Below, one piece after another: positions 8,283-15,454 of a DNA stretch of 27,597 nt (positions are counted from its first letter, which is position 1; each line of letters begins with the position of its first letter). The stretch is from the NCBI GenBank assembly GCA_005885165.1, contig VAXR01000046.1, positions 1-27,597 of the forward strand, written 5' to 3'. The position numbers were made by a program, and so were the translations under genes. The notes beneath the pieces are model-generated. The model saw nothing but the letters and a program-made list of their open reading frames with translations, was not told the DNA's origin and ran no database searches. The stretch is from Actinomycetota bacterium (GTDB taxonomy: Bacteria > Actinomycetota > Thermoleophilia > Solirubrobacterales > Thermoleophilaceae).

Positions 8283-8344
8283 CGAACGCTGCGTTACAAC
8301 TTGGCGACGAGCGCGACGAGTCACCCCCCTTCGTCGCCCAATCG
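8283..8344 (+). repeat. diverged intergenic repeat, copy 2
   Basis: This is the partner of 80-138. The first block (8283-8299) matches CGAACGnnGCGTTACAA. The second (8322-8344) matches the first copy's CACCCCTTCGTCGCCAATCG apart from three inserted C residues. The block-to-block distance of 31 bases is identical. It lies 122 bases upstream of the lyase start, just after the hairpin cluster. The hairpin seen inside copy 1 is not kept, which argues for conservation at the DNA level, for example as promoter or binding sites, rather than a shared RNA fold. Confidence 0.5.
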
Positions 8345-8383
8345 TGGCGGTCGGCGCTTTAAGAGTCGCAACAACCTGCCTGG

Positions 8384-8451
8384 GGCTCGTCACGAGCCGC
8401 CCGGGAGCCCGCTCCCGCTAGATTCTTCGCTCCTGCGGCGGGTTTCGCCGC
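8384..8451 (+). promoter_or_regulatory. operator-like dyads ahead of the lyase operon
   Basis: Three short inverted repeats stand in a row before the operon start at 8466. The first is a perfect 15-base palindrome with a single central base, GGCTCGTCACGAGCC, at 8384-8398. The second is CGGGAG/CTCCCG at 8402-8407 and 8412-8417. The third is GCGGCG/CGCCGC at 8435-8440 and 8446-8451. A TAGATT hexamer at 8419-8424 could be a -10 box, but no good -35 is seen at the right distance. No Shine-Dalgarno sequence precedes the ATG, so the third hairpin may influence initiation. Transcription-factor binding at the 15-base palindrome is a plausible guess. Confidence 0.35.
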
Positions 8452-8465
8452 GCCGCCGCCTCCAT

Positions 8466-9524
8466 ATGCGCAACCCCCGCGACTTCTTCAAGCCCCTGGC
8501 GATCGACGCACCCGAGCCCGCGCGCGAGGTGCCGTTCAAGCCTTCGCGGATGATCCACTTCCTCGACTTCTCGAACGAGAAGATGGTCGCGAAGGTGCCC
8601 GAGATCGCACCGACGGTCGACATCCTCCTGGGCAACCTCGAGGACGCGATACCGGCGGACCGAAAGGAGGCCGCCCGCGAGGGACTGATCCGGGTGGGCA
8701 AGGAGATGGAGCTCGGCGAGACGCAGCTCTGGACCCGCGTCAACTCGCTCGAGTCGCCGTGGGTGCTGGACGACCTGACGCAGGTGGTGACCGAGATCGG
8801 CGATCGGCTCGACGTGGTGATGATCCCGAAGGTCGAGGGGCCCTGGGACATCCACTACGTCGACCGCCTGCTGGCGCAGCTCGAGGCAAAAGCGGGGCTG
8901 AAGCGGGCGCTCTTCGTCCACGCGATCCTCGAGACCTCGCTCGGCGTCGTGAACCTCGAGGAGATCGCCACCGCAAGCCCGAGGATGCAGGGCATGAGCT
9001 TCGGGCCGGCCGACCTGGCCGCCTTCCGCCGCATGAAGACGACGCGCGTGGGCGGCGGGCATCCCGCCTACCGCGTAATCCAAGATCCCGACCCCGACGA
9101 CCCGGAGGCGCCGCGGGCGACCGCCCAGCAGGACCCCTGGCACTACTCGATCGCGCGCATGGTCGACGCCTGCACCGCCGCCGGGATCCTCCCGTTCTAC
9201 GGCCCGTACGGGGACATCAAGGACGTCCAGGGCTGCGAGACGCAGTTCCGTGCGGCGTTCCTGCTCGGCTGCGTGGGCGCCTGGTCGCTCCACCCGGTGC
9301 AGATCGACATCGCCAAGAAGGTGTTCAGCCCGCCGGCCGAGGAGGTGCAGTTCGCGAAGAAGGTGCTCGAGGCGATCCCGGACGGCCGCGGCGTGCACAT
9401 GATCGACGGCAAGATGCAGGACGACGCCACCTGGAAGCAGTCCAAGGTCATGGTCGACCTCGCCCGGATGCTCGCGCGCAAGGACCCCGAGCTGGCCCGG
9501 GCCTACGAGCTCGAATCGAGCTGA
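8466..9524 (+). CDS. HpcH/HpaI-CitE superfamily lyase, malyl-CoA / beta-methylmalyl-CoA lyase type
   Basis: The 352-residue enzyme should cleave or form a 3-hydroxy-dicarboxyl-CoA thioester, for example malyl-CoA to acetyl-CoA and glyoxylate. Visible family positions are LEDAI (58-62), the substrate-binding Arg in RVN (91), PKVE (121-124), the metal-binding Glu156 in HAILETSLG and Asp183 in SFGPADLA. The stretches MKTTRVGGGHP (190-200) and WSLHP (273-277), with MIDGKMQDDATWKQ near the end, are typical of malyl-CoA lyases rather than of the citrate lyase beta subunit CitE, and the length also fits. The ATG at 8466 starts the homologous region; longer upstream frames are non-coding in character. 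It heads an operon, its stop overlapping the ATG of the ligase gene. Citramalyl-CoA is an alternative substrate. Confidence 0.82.
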   Translation: MRNPRDFFKPLAIDAPEPAREVPFKPSRMIHFLDFSNEKMVAKVPEIAPTVDILLGNLEDAIPADRKEAAREGLIRVGKEMELGETQLWTRVNSLESPWVLDDLTQVVTEIGDRLDVVMIPKVEGPWDIHYVDRLLAQLEAKAGLKRALFVHAILETSLGVVNLEEIATASPRMQGMSFGPADLAAFRRMKTTRVGGGHPAYRVIQDPDPDDPEAPRATAQQDPWHYSIARMVDACTAAGILPFYGPYGDIKDVQGCETQFRAAFLLGCVGAWSLHPVQIDIAKKVFSPPAEEVQFAKKVLEAIPDGRGVHMIDGKMQDDATWKQSKVMVDLARMLARKDPELARAYELESS

Positions 9525-10657
9525 TGCGCTTTTACGAGTACGAGTCGCGCCGGATCCTGGCCAGGGAGGGCATCCCGCTCTCGAAGCACGGCTTCGCCCA
9601 GAGCGCCGAGCAGGCGAAGCAGATCGCCGCCGATATCGGCGGTCCGGTGGTGATCAAGTCGCAGGTCCTCACCGGCGGCCGGATGAAGGCGGGCGGCGTG
9701 AAGTTCGCCGACACGCCGGAGGAGGCGGAGGCCCACGCCCGCGACATCCTCCAGCTCGAGATCGGCGGCCACATGCCGCGCGGTGTGCTCGTCGACGCGC
9801 GCGCGGCGATCAAGCAGGAGTACTACGCGGGCGTCATCTACGACGGCTTCCGCAAGCTCCCCACCTACGTCTTCAGCGACATGGGCGGGATCGACATCGA
9901 GGAGGTCGCGGAGACACACCCCGACCGCATCGGCCGCGGGCACTTCTCCACGATCCTGCCCCACATGGACTTCCGGGCGAAGGACGTGATCGCGTCGCTC
10001 GGGATCACCGGCTCCGAGCTGGGCCGGCTGACGCCGATTCTCTCGAACCTCGCCCGGCTCTTCCTGAAGTACGACATGACGCTTGCCGAGATCAACCCGC
10101 TCGCGCAGCTCGAGGATGGGACGTTCGTCGCAGTCGACGCGCACATGGACATGGAGAACGAGGGCCGCCCGCGCCAGCGGGAGCTGCTCGAGGAGCTCGG
10201 CGTGGGCGACGAGGAGACGCGCGCGGCGCGCGAGCCGACGGAGTTCGAGATCAAGGGCGAGCAGATCGACTCGGTCGACCACCGCGGCGTGGCCGGCAAC
10301 GTCACCGAGTTCGACGGCAACCTCGGCCTGGTCATCGGGGCTGGCGGCGGCTCGCTGACCCTGTTCGACGCCGTTCGGCGCCACGGCGGCAAGCCCGCCA
10401 ACTACTGCGAGATCGGCGGCAACCCGAGCGTCTCGAAGGCCGCAAACCTCACGAAGCTCGTGCACATCGTCGCCCGCGGCGTGATCAAGGCCTGCCTCGA
10501 GCTCGGCTACGACCCCGCCGAGAAGATCGCCGTCTTCCGCATTCCCGGCGCCTGGGAGGAGGAGGGCTTCAAGATCCTCGAGAAGTACGGCGTGGAGTAC
10601 TACGACCGCAGCGTGTCGATGCACGAGGCCGCGCGCCGGGCCGTGGAGAAGGTATGA
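9524..10657 (+). CDS. succinyl-CoA-synthetase beta-like ATP-grasp subunit of a dicarboxylate-CoA ligase
   Basis: At 377 residues this is the ATP-grasp half of an ADP-forming acyl-CoA ligase; the partner alpha subunit follows. GGRMKAGGVK (51-60) is the nucleotide-binding loop and AEINPL (178-183) the metal-site motif of the SucC fold. The C-terminal part differs from true SucC: it has GAGGGSLT (262-269) and GGKPANYCEIGGNPS (278-292), but the usual FGGI-x-x-C-D segment is absent. It thus looks like a separate branch, similar in style to malate-CoA ligase or ATP-citrate-lyase-type subunits. Sitting between the lyase (1-base overlap) and alpha subunit (4-base overlap), it probably activates the dicarboxylate whose CoA ester the lyase handles. 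Ordinary succinate-CoA ligase function cannot be excluded. Confidence 0.8.
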   Translation: MRFYEYESRRILAREGIPLSKHGFAQSAEQAKQIAADIGGPVVIKSQVLTGGRMKAGGVKFADTPEEAEAHARDILQLEIGGHMPRGVLVDARAAIKQEYYAGVIYDGFRKLPTYVFSDMGGIDIEEVAETHPDRIGRGHFSTILPHMDFRAKDVIASLGITGSELGRLTPILSNLARLFLKYDMTLAEINPLAQLEDGTFVAVDAHMDMENEGRPRQRELLEELGVGDEETRAAREPTEFEIKGEQIDSVDHRGVAGNVTEFDGNLGLVIGAGGGSLTLFDAVRRHGGKPANYCEIGGNPSVSKAANLTKLVHIVARGVIKACLELGYDPAEKIAVFRIPGAWEEEGFKILEKYGVEYYDRSVSMHEAARRAVEKV

Positions 10658-11610
10658 GCGGCCACCACCTGATCGACGAGGACACGACGTTCATCGTCCA
10701 GGGGATCACGGGGCGCGAGGCCGTCAACTTGACGCGCGAGAACCTCGACTACGGCTCGAACATCATCGGCGGGGTCACGCCCGGCCGTCGCGGCCGCGAT
10801 GTCCACGGCGTGCCGGTCTTCGACTCGGTGGCGCAGCTCGTCGACGAGGTCGGGCAGGTGCCCGACGGGTCGGTGGTCACGGTGCCCCCCACCTTCACCC
10901 GCGACGCCGTGTTCGAGGCGATCGAGGCGGGCGTGAAGCTGATCGTGATCGTCACCGAGCGGATCCCGCGCCAGGACGTAGCCCAGATGGTCGAGCTCGC
11001 GACGCTCCGCGGCGCGCGCATCATCGGCCCGAACTGCCTCGGGATCATCCGCCCGGGGGTGGCGAAGATGGGCGGGATCGGCGGCCCGGCGGCCGATACG
11101 CGGAAGGCCTACGAGCCCGGCTCGATCGGGGTCATGTCGCGCAGCGGCGGGATGACCACCGAGATCTCCTCGACCCTCAGCGCGGCGGGGCTCGGCGTGT
11201 CGACGGCGATCTCGATCGGCGGCGACGCGATCATCGGGTCGACGTACGCGGAGCTCATGCCGCTGTTCGAGGCCGACGAGCAGACGGAGGGCATCGTGAT
11301 CTACACGGAGCCCGGCGGCCGGATGGAGGCCCAGCTGGCCACTTGGCTCAGCGAGAACGAGGGAGCGAAGCGACCGGTCGGCGCGGAACGCGCCGACCGC
11401 CTGCCGATCGTCGCCTTCATGGCCGGCCGCTTCATGGACGAGATGCCCGGGATGAGCTTCGGCCACGCCGGCACGATCGTGGAGGGCAAGGCCGACACCG
11501 CGGCCGAGAAGATCAAGCGGCTCGAGTCGGCGGGCATCATGGTGGCCGAGGAGATCTCCGAGATCCCGGACCTGATGCGCGAGAAGCTCGGAAGCGTGGC
11601 GACCGCCTGA
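10654..11610 (+). CDS. succinyl-CoA-synthetase alpha-like subunit of a dicarboxylate-CoA ligase
   Basis: The 318-residue CoA-binding subunit begins with a Rossmann-type domain (IVQGITG, 14-20) and carries GPNCLG (125-130) and the SRSGGMTTE loop (162-170). The phosphohistidine motif is present as SFGHAGTIVEG, with His271 as the residue expected to carry the phosphoryl group, so the subunit looks catalytically complete. Compared with SucD there is a short charged insertion at about 233-250, and the protein is some 25-30 residues longer than typical bacterial SucD. Its ATG overlaps the stop of the beta gene (ATGA), and its stop overlaps the start of the ferredoxin gene. The pair should form an ATP-dependent ligase. 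Malate, citramalate or itaconate are candidate substrates by context; succinate is the fallback. Confidence 0.82.
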   Translation: MSGHHLIDEDTTFIVQGITGREAVNLTRENLDYGSNIIGGVTPGRRGRDVHGVPVFDSVAQLVDEVGQVPDGSVVTVPPTFTRDAVFEAIEAGVKLIVIVTERIPRQDVAQMVELATLRGARIIGPNCLGIIRPGVAKMGGIGGPAADTRKAYEPGSIGVMSRSGGMTTEISSTLSAAGLGVSTAISIGGDAIIGSTYAELMPLFEADEQTEGIVIYTEPGGRMEAQLATWLSENEGAKRPVGAERADRLPIVAFMAGRFMDEMPGMSFGHAGTIVEGKADTAAEKIKRLESAGIMVAEEISEIPDLMREKLGSVATA

Positions 11611-11846
11611 TGCCCGGCATCTTCATCGACGTCGATATCGACGAGTCGATCCGCAGCGACGCGGAGGTCGCGAAACGCCTCGAGGAGTCGTGCCCGGTCG
11701 ACATCTTCGCGGCCGGGGAGGCAGGCGTCGAAGTCGTGGAGGAGAACCTCGACGAGTGCGTCCTATGCGAGCTCTGCATCAAGGCGGCCCCGCCGGGCAA
11801 GCTCCGCGTCCTCAAGCTGTACGACGGAAGTGCGCTAGAGGCCTAA
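11610..11846 (+). CDS. small single-cluster 4Fe-4S ferredoxin-like protein
   Basis: A 78-residue acidic protein with exactly four cysteines: Cys28 in a CPVDIF motif, and Cys50, Cys53 and Cys56 in CVLCELCIKAAP. The fourth cysteine of the usual CxxCxxCxxxCP motif is replaced by Ala60. In ferredoxins folded like FixX, one cluster is held by CxxCxxC plus the distant Cys-Pro, so these four residues can still bind one 4Fe-4S cluster while the second site is lost. The ATG overlaps the stop of the ligase alpha gene (TGATG). No oxidoreductase is encoded next to it, so the redox partner is unknown. Because it is fully embedded in the operon, it probably serves the same pathway. Confidence 0.75.
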   Translation: MPGIFIDVDIDESIRSDAEVAKRLEESCPVDIFAAGEAGVEVVEENLDECVLCELCIKAAPPGKLRVLKLYDGSALEA

Positions 11847-11850
11847 TAAG

Positions 11851-13029
11851 GTGAACGGGCTGCCGCCCGCCGTCCTGCTCGGGGGTGAGGCGATCGCGGT
11901 GTCGGCCTGCCGCAGCCTCGCCTGGTCCGGCGTTCGCGTACACGCGCTGGGCGACAGGCACGACCCCGTTCGGCGGTCGCGCTGGTGCCATGAGTTCGTT
12001 GCCGTCGCCTCCAAGGAGGGCGTTATCGAGCGGTATCTCGAGTGGCTCGAGGCCGATGGTCCGCGCGGCGCCGCGATCCTGCCGTGCGACGACTACGGCT
12101 TGGAGATGATCGCCCGCAACCGCGGGCTCCTGGAGGGATGGGGCTATCTGCCGGTCGAGGGCAACGACGCGGTGATGCTCGCGATGCTCGACAAGCGCCG
12201 GACGTACGAGCTGGCGGACGCGGCCGGCGTCGCCACCCCGCGCAGCACCACGGCCGCGACTCCGGACGACGCCCTCGCCTCCACCCGCTTGCTCGACTAC
12301 CCGATCGGCCTGAAGCCCCTGCAATCACACGTCTTCGCCGCGCACTACCCGCACAAGCTGATGGTCGCTCGCGATCAGGCCGAGCTCGAGAAGATCGCGA
12401 GCCGGGCCTTCGGGCCGGGGGTCCCGATGCTGATGACGGAGATCGTCCCCGGGCCCGAGACCGCGAGCTGCTCGTACTTCACCTACGTCGACGACCGCGG
12501 CGAGCCGCTCTTCCACTACACGAAGTCGAAGATCCGCCAGTGGCCGAAGCGCTCGGGGCTCACCTGCTACCAGGTGAGCGACCGCAAGATCGACGTGATC
12601 GACGCCGGCGTGCGGCTGGTGCAGGGCATCGGGCTGCGCGGCGTCGCGGTGCCCGAGTTCAAGCTCGACCCGCGCGACGGCAACTGGAAGCTGATCGAGT
12701 GCAACCACCGCTTCACCGGCTCGCTCGAGCTCACCCGCCACTGCGGAATCGACACGGCGAGGATCGCGTACGACCGGCTGGCCGGGCGGCCCGTGGAGGC
12801 GCCGGAGAGCTACAGGACTGGCGTCACCCAGTGGAACCCGATCGAGGACATCCGGGCGCTTCTGGACTATCGCCGTGACGGGGAGCTGACCGTGCCGCGG
12901 TGGCTCGTCAGCGTCGCGCGGAGACAGCACTTCCCGATGATGCGCCTCGACGACCCGATGCCGACGGCGGCGAGCCTCGGCCACAAGCTCGCGCGGGCGC
13001 TCGCCAAGCTCAGGCGCGGCCGAGGCTGA
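11851..13029 (+). CDS. ATP-grasp enzyme, carboxylate-amine ligase-like
   Basis: The 392-residue protein has an N-terminal pre-ATP-grasp Rossmann domain (PAVLLGGEAIAVSACRSLAW, near residues 6-25). A DKRRTYELADAAGVATPRS segment (about 113-131) follows, typical of carbamoyl-phosphate-synthase-like ATP-grasp enzymes. The metal-binding end of the domain is WKLIECNHRFTGSLELTR, with its Glu and Asn. Such enzymes join an acyl-phosphate to an amine or similar nucleophile; members of this subgroup often lie in exopolysaccharide clusters. The GTG start at 11851 lies four bases after the ferredoxin stop, with AGAGG at 11837-11841 as ribosome site. Its own stop overlaps the flippase ATG, so a role in decorating an exported glycan or its precursor is likely. 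The substrate is unknown. Confidence 0.72.
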   Translation: MNGLPPAVLLGGEAIAVSACRSLAWSGVRVHALGDRHDPVRRSRWCHEFVAVASKEGVIERYLEWLEADGPRGAAILPCDDYGLEMIARNRGLLEGWGYLPVEGNDAVMLAMLDKRRTYELADAAGVATPRSTTAATPDDALASTRLLDYPIGLKPLQSHVFAAHYPHKLMVARDQAELEKIASRAFGPGVPMLMTEIVPGPETASCSYFTYVDDRGEPLFHYTKSKIRQWPKRSGLTCYQVSDRKIDVIDAGVRLVQGIGLRGVAVPEFKLDPRDGNWKLIECNHRFTGSLELTRHCGIDTARIAYDRLAGRPVEAPESYRTGVTQWNPIEDIRALLDYRRDGELTVPRWLVSVARRQHFPMMRLDDPMPTAASLGHKLARALAKLRRGRG

Positions 13030-14570
13030 TGGAGGCGGGGGCCTCGTCGATCCCGCCGGAGGTCGCGGCGGAGGCGGCACCGGGGGTGGCGCCCGCGGGC
13101 AGGGGCGCGGGGCGCAACACGCTCTTCTCGTTCCTGACCCAGATGAGCACCGCGGCCTTCACCGCGGTGCTGACGCTCTACCTGGTCCGCGCGCTGGGGC
13201 CGCGCGAGTTCGGGGTCTTCTCGCTGGCGGTGAGCATCGGGGGGCTGATCTACCTGCCTTCCGACTTCGGCATCTCGGGATCGACGGCCCGCTTCATCGC
13301 GGAGCGGCGCGGCGAGCAGTCGGTCGTGGCCGGCCTCCTCTCCGACGCCGTGCGACTGAAGCTCGCGATCAGCGGCGCCCTGAGCGCGCTCATGATCGCG
13401 CTGGCCGAGCCGGTCGCCTCGGCCTACGGCGTCCCATCGCTTGCGTGGCCCCTCCGGTGGATGGCGATCGCGGTGCTGGGCCAGAGCCTCGTGGCGTTCT
13501 ACCGCTACGCGTTCCTGGCGGTCCAGGAGGGCTCGGTCGGCTTCCGGATCGTGTTCGGCGAGGCCGCGGCCGAAACCGCCGCCAGCATCGCGCTGGTGGT
13601 GCTGATCGGCGGCGCCGCGGCGGCGGGTGCCGGGCGCGCCGTCGGCTACGCCGCGGGCACCGTCATCGCGGTCGCGCTCACGCTACGCCGCTTCGGCCCT
13701 CCCGCCTTCCTGCGCAGGCACCGCCTCCGCGAGGCGCGCCGTGCGCTGGCCCGCTACGCCAGCGCCCTGTTCGTGATCGACGCCACCTTCACCGCCAGCG
13801 TGGCGATCACGCCGATGCTGATCGGCGCCTTCCTCGGCCCGCGGGCGGTGGGGCTCTTCCAGGCGCCTTCGCGGCTGATCGTGCTGCTCCAGTACCCCGG
13901 GCTGGCGGTCGGGAACGGCATCGGTCCGAGCATGGCGCGCAGCGAGCACCACGAACCGGACGTCCGCACGTTCACCACCGCGCTCCGCTACATGATCGTG
14001 TTCCAGGGGGTGCTGGTCGCGCCGGTGCTGGTCTGGGGCGGGCCGATCGTGGACCTCCTGCTCGGCCACAAGTACGGGCGCTCGGCGACGCTGCTCAAGG
14101 AGCTCACGCCGTACATCTACCTGTCCGGATTGAACGCGCTGGCGGTGGGCGCCGTGAACTTCATGGGCATGGCACGCAAGCGCCTGCCGATCTCGGTTGC
14201 CGATCTGGTCGTGAACGCCGCGCTCACGGCGGCGCTGCTCCCGCTGATCGGGCTCAACGGGGCCGCCTGGGCGGCCGATTTCGTCCCGCTCTTCTACGTG
14301 CCCGCGCACCTCTGGATCACGCGCTCTGTCATCCACTTCCCGCTCCGTCCCCTCATCCTGGCCGTGATCCGGGGGCTCACCGCGGCGGGCGCGATGGCGC
14401 TGGTCCTGCTGGCGTTCGGCACGTCGCACCTCACGGCGTTTGCCTGGATCGCCGGCTCCGTCCTCGGCCTCTCGGCATTCCTGCTCACCCTGATCGCGAC
14501 CCGCGAGGTGACGGTCTCGGACCTGCGCCGCCTGCCGGGCACGCTGGCGAGCGTGCGGCGAAACCGCTAG
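13029..14570 (+). CDS. Wzx-like polysaccharide flippase (MOP superfamily)
   Basis: A 513-residue integral membrane protein with about 14 hydrophobic helices, starting near residue 33 with NTLFSFLTQMSTAAFTAVLT and continuing LYLVRALGPREFGVFSLA. The latter is the classic opening of lipopolysaccharide/teichoic acid flippases. It should move undecaprenyl-linked oligosaccharides across the cytoplasmic membrane. The ATG at 13029 overlaps the stop of the ATP-grasp gene; a longer frame exists upstream but lies inside that gene. The first 30 residues are Ala/Gly/Pro-rich and probably disordered in the cytoplasm. It is the last gene of the operon and its stop shares bases with the convergent kinase stop (CTAG, 14567-14570). 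It probably works with the polymerase and chain-length kinase at the left end of the window. Confidence 0.85.
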   Translation: MEAGASSIPPEVAAEAAPGVAPAGRGAGRNTLFSFLTQMSTAAFTAVLTLYLVRALGPREFGVFSLAVSIGGLIYLPSDFGISGSTARFIAERRGEQSVVAGLLSDAVRLKLAISGALSALMIALAEPVASAYGVPSLAWPLRWMAIAVLGQSLVAFYRYAFLAVQEGSVGFRIVFGEAAAETAASIALVVLIGGAAAAGAGRAVGYAAGTVIAVALTLRRFGPPAFLRRHRLREARRALARYASALFVIDATFTASVAITPMLIGAFLGPRAVGLFQAPSRLIVLLQYPGLAVGNGIGPSMARSEHHEPDVRTFTTALRYMIVFQGVLVAPVLVWGGPIVDLLLGHKYGRSATLLKELTPYIYLSGLNALAVGAVNFMGMARKRLPISVADLVVNAALTAALLPLIGLNGAAWAADFVPLFYVPAHLWITRSVIHFPLRPLILAVIRGLTAAGAMALVLLAFGTSHLTAFAWIAGSVLGLSAFLLTLIATREVTVSDLRRLPGTLASVRRNR

Positions 14571-15454
14571 CGGCTGCGGAGCTCGGCGCCGACCGCCTCG
14601 CGGACCAGCTCCAGCGCCACTCCCAGCGCCGAATCGAGGTTGGCCGCGTCGATCACCGGCTTCCCTGAGGCGCGTGCCCGCTCGACCAGGTACCGCTGGA
14701 GCTTGCGGATCTGGTCGAAGCGGTCCAGGTAGCGCTCGGCGGGCCGCGCCCCGCCGCGGAGCGACAGGTGGTTGCGATGGACCTCCTCGTCCTCGATCGT
14801 CACGACCGCCTCGACCAGCACGCACTGGCCGCTGAGCCGCGACCCGACCGACCCCGGCACGAGGTGGACGCCCTCGAGGACCATCGACATCCCCTCGAGG
14901 AGCGCTCTGTCGAGGATCGCCGCGGCGCCGGTTCGAACGCTCTCCACCTGGCGCAGGTAACCGGCGATGTCGCGGTCGCCCTCGACTCCGCTGGCGTCAA
15001 GCGCCTCCCCGGCCTCGAACGACGAGTAGTGCACGGATGGCATGAAGTCGTGCGAGAAGAAGGCCCGGATCACGTGCCGGATCGCGTCCGTGGCAATCAC
15101 CCGGGTGATGCCGATCCGGCCGGCGAGCAGCGTTGCGAGGGTCGACTTTCCGACCCCGGGAGCGCCGCCGAGCAGCACTACGAGCGGTCGCCCGAGCCGG
15201 TCGAGGCCCTCCCACTCGAGGAAGCGCCTGGCGGCGTCGCCCCCCTCCCGCTCGCGCAGGACCTCGGCCGCGAGCTCGCGGAGCTCGGCGGCGTCGATCT
15301 CCGGTCGACCGCTGTCGGCGAGGCGCGCCTCGAGCGCCCGCGCGACGTCGTACGCGCGCTCCGGCGCGACCCCGGAGGCCGACAGCGACTGCGCCATCAG
15401 CCCCTTCGAGTACGGGAGCCCGTGCCCGCCCTTTACGACGATCGTGTCAGGCAT
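14567..15454 (-). CDS. pgk2: 2-phosphoglycerate kinase
   Basis: The 295-residue kinase phosphorylates 2-phosphoglycerate to 2,3-diphosphoglycerate, the first step to cyclic 2,3-diphosphoglycerate. An ATP-cone-like N-terminus (IVVKGGHGLPYSKGLMAQSL, 5-24) precedes a P-loop kinase domain with GGAPGVGKST (96-105) and ATDAIRHVIRAFF shortly after. This order and length match the 2-phosphoglycerate kinase of methanogens. I chose the ATG at 15454 because it opens directly into the ATP-cone and overlaps the end of the upstream synthetase gene by 8 bases; a longer frame continues inside that gene and is rejected. Overlap with the next enzyme of the same pathway is strong support for the call. Confidence 0.87.
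   Translation of the reverse strand: MPDTIVVKGGHGLPYSKGLMAQSLSASGVAPERAYDVARALEARLADSGRPEIDAAELRELAAEVLREREGGDAARRFLEWEGLDRLGRPLVVLLGGAPGVGKSTLATLLAGRIGITRVIATDAIRHVIRAFFSHDFMPSVHYSSFEAGEALDASGVEGDRDIAGYLRQVESVRTGAAAILDRALLEGMSMVLEGVHLVPGSVGSRLSGQCVLVEAVVTIEDEEVHRNHLSLRGGARPAERYLDRFDQIRKLQRYLVERARASGKPVIDAANLDSALGVALELVREAVGAELRSR

Noticed and set aside
7913..8465. Possible small genes in the long intergenic gap
   Set aside because: The open frames here are short, lack ribosome sites and show no protein-like composition. Inverted repeats explain the region better.
12900..13028. Longer N-terminus of the flippase
   Set aside because: It lies inside the ATP-grasp gene in another frame. The ATG overlapping that gene's stop fits the overlap pattern of the whole operon.
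14928..14945. tRNA T-arm-like GGTTCGAA sequence
   Set aside because: It is isolated inside the kinase gene, with no acceptor or anticodon stems around it.
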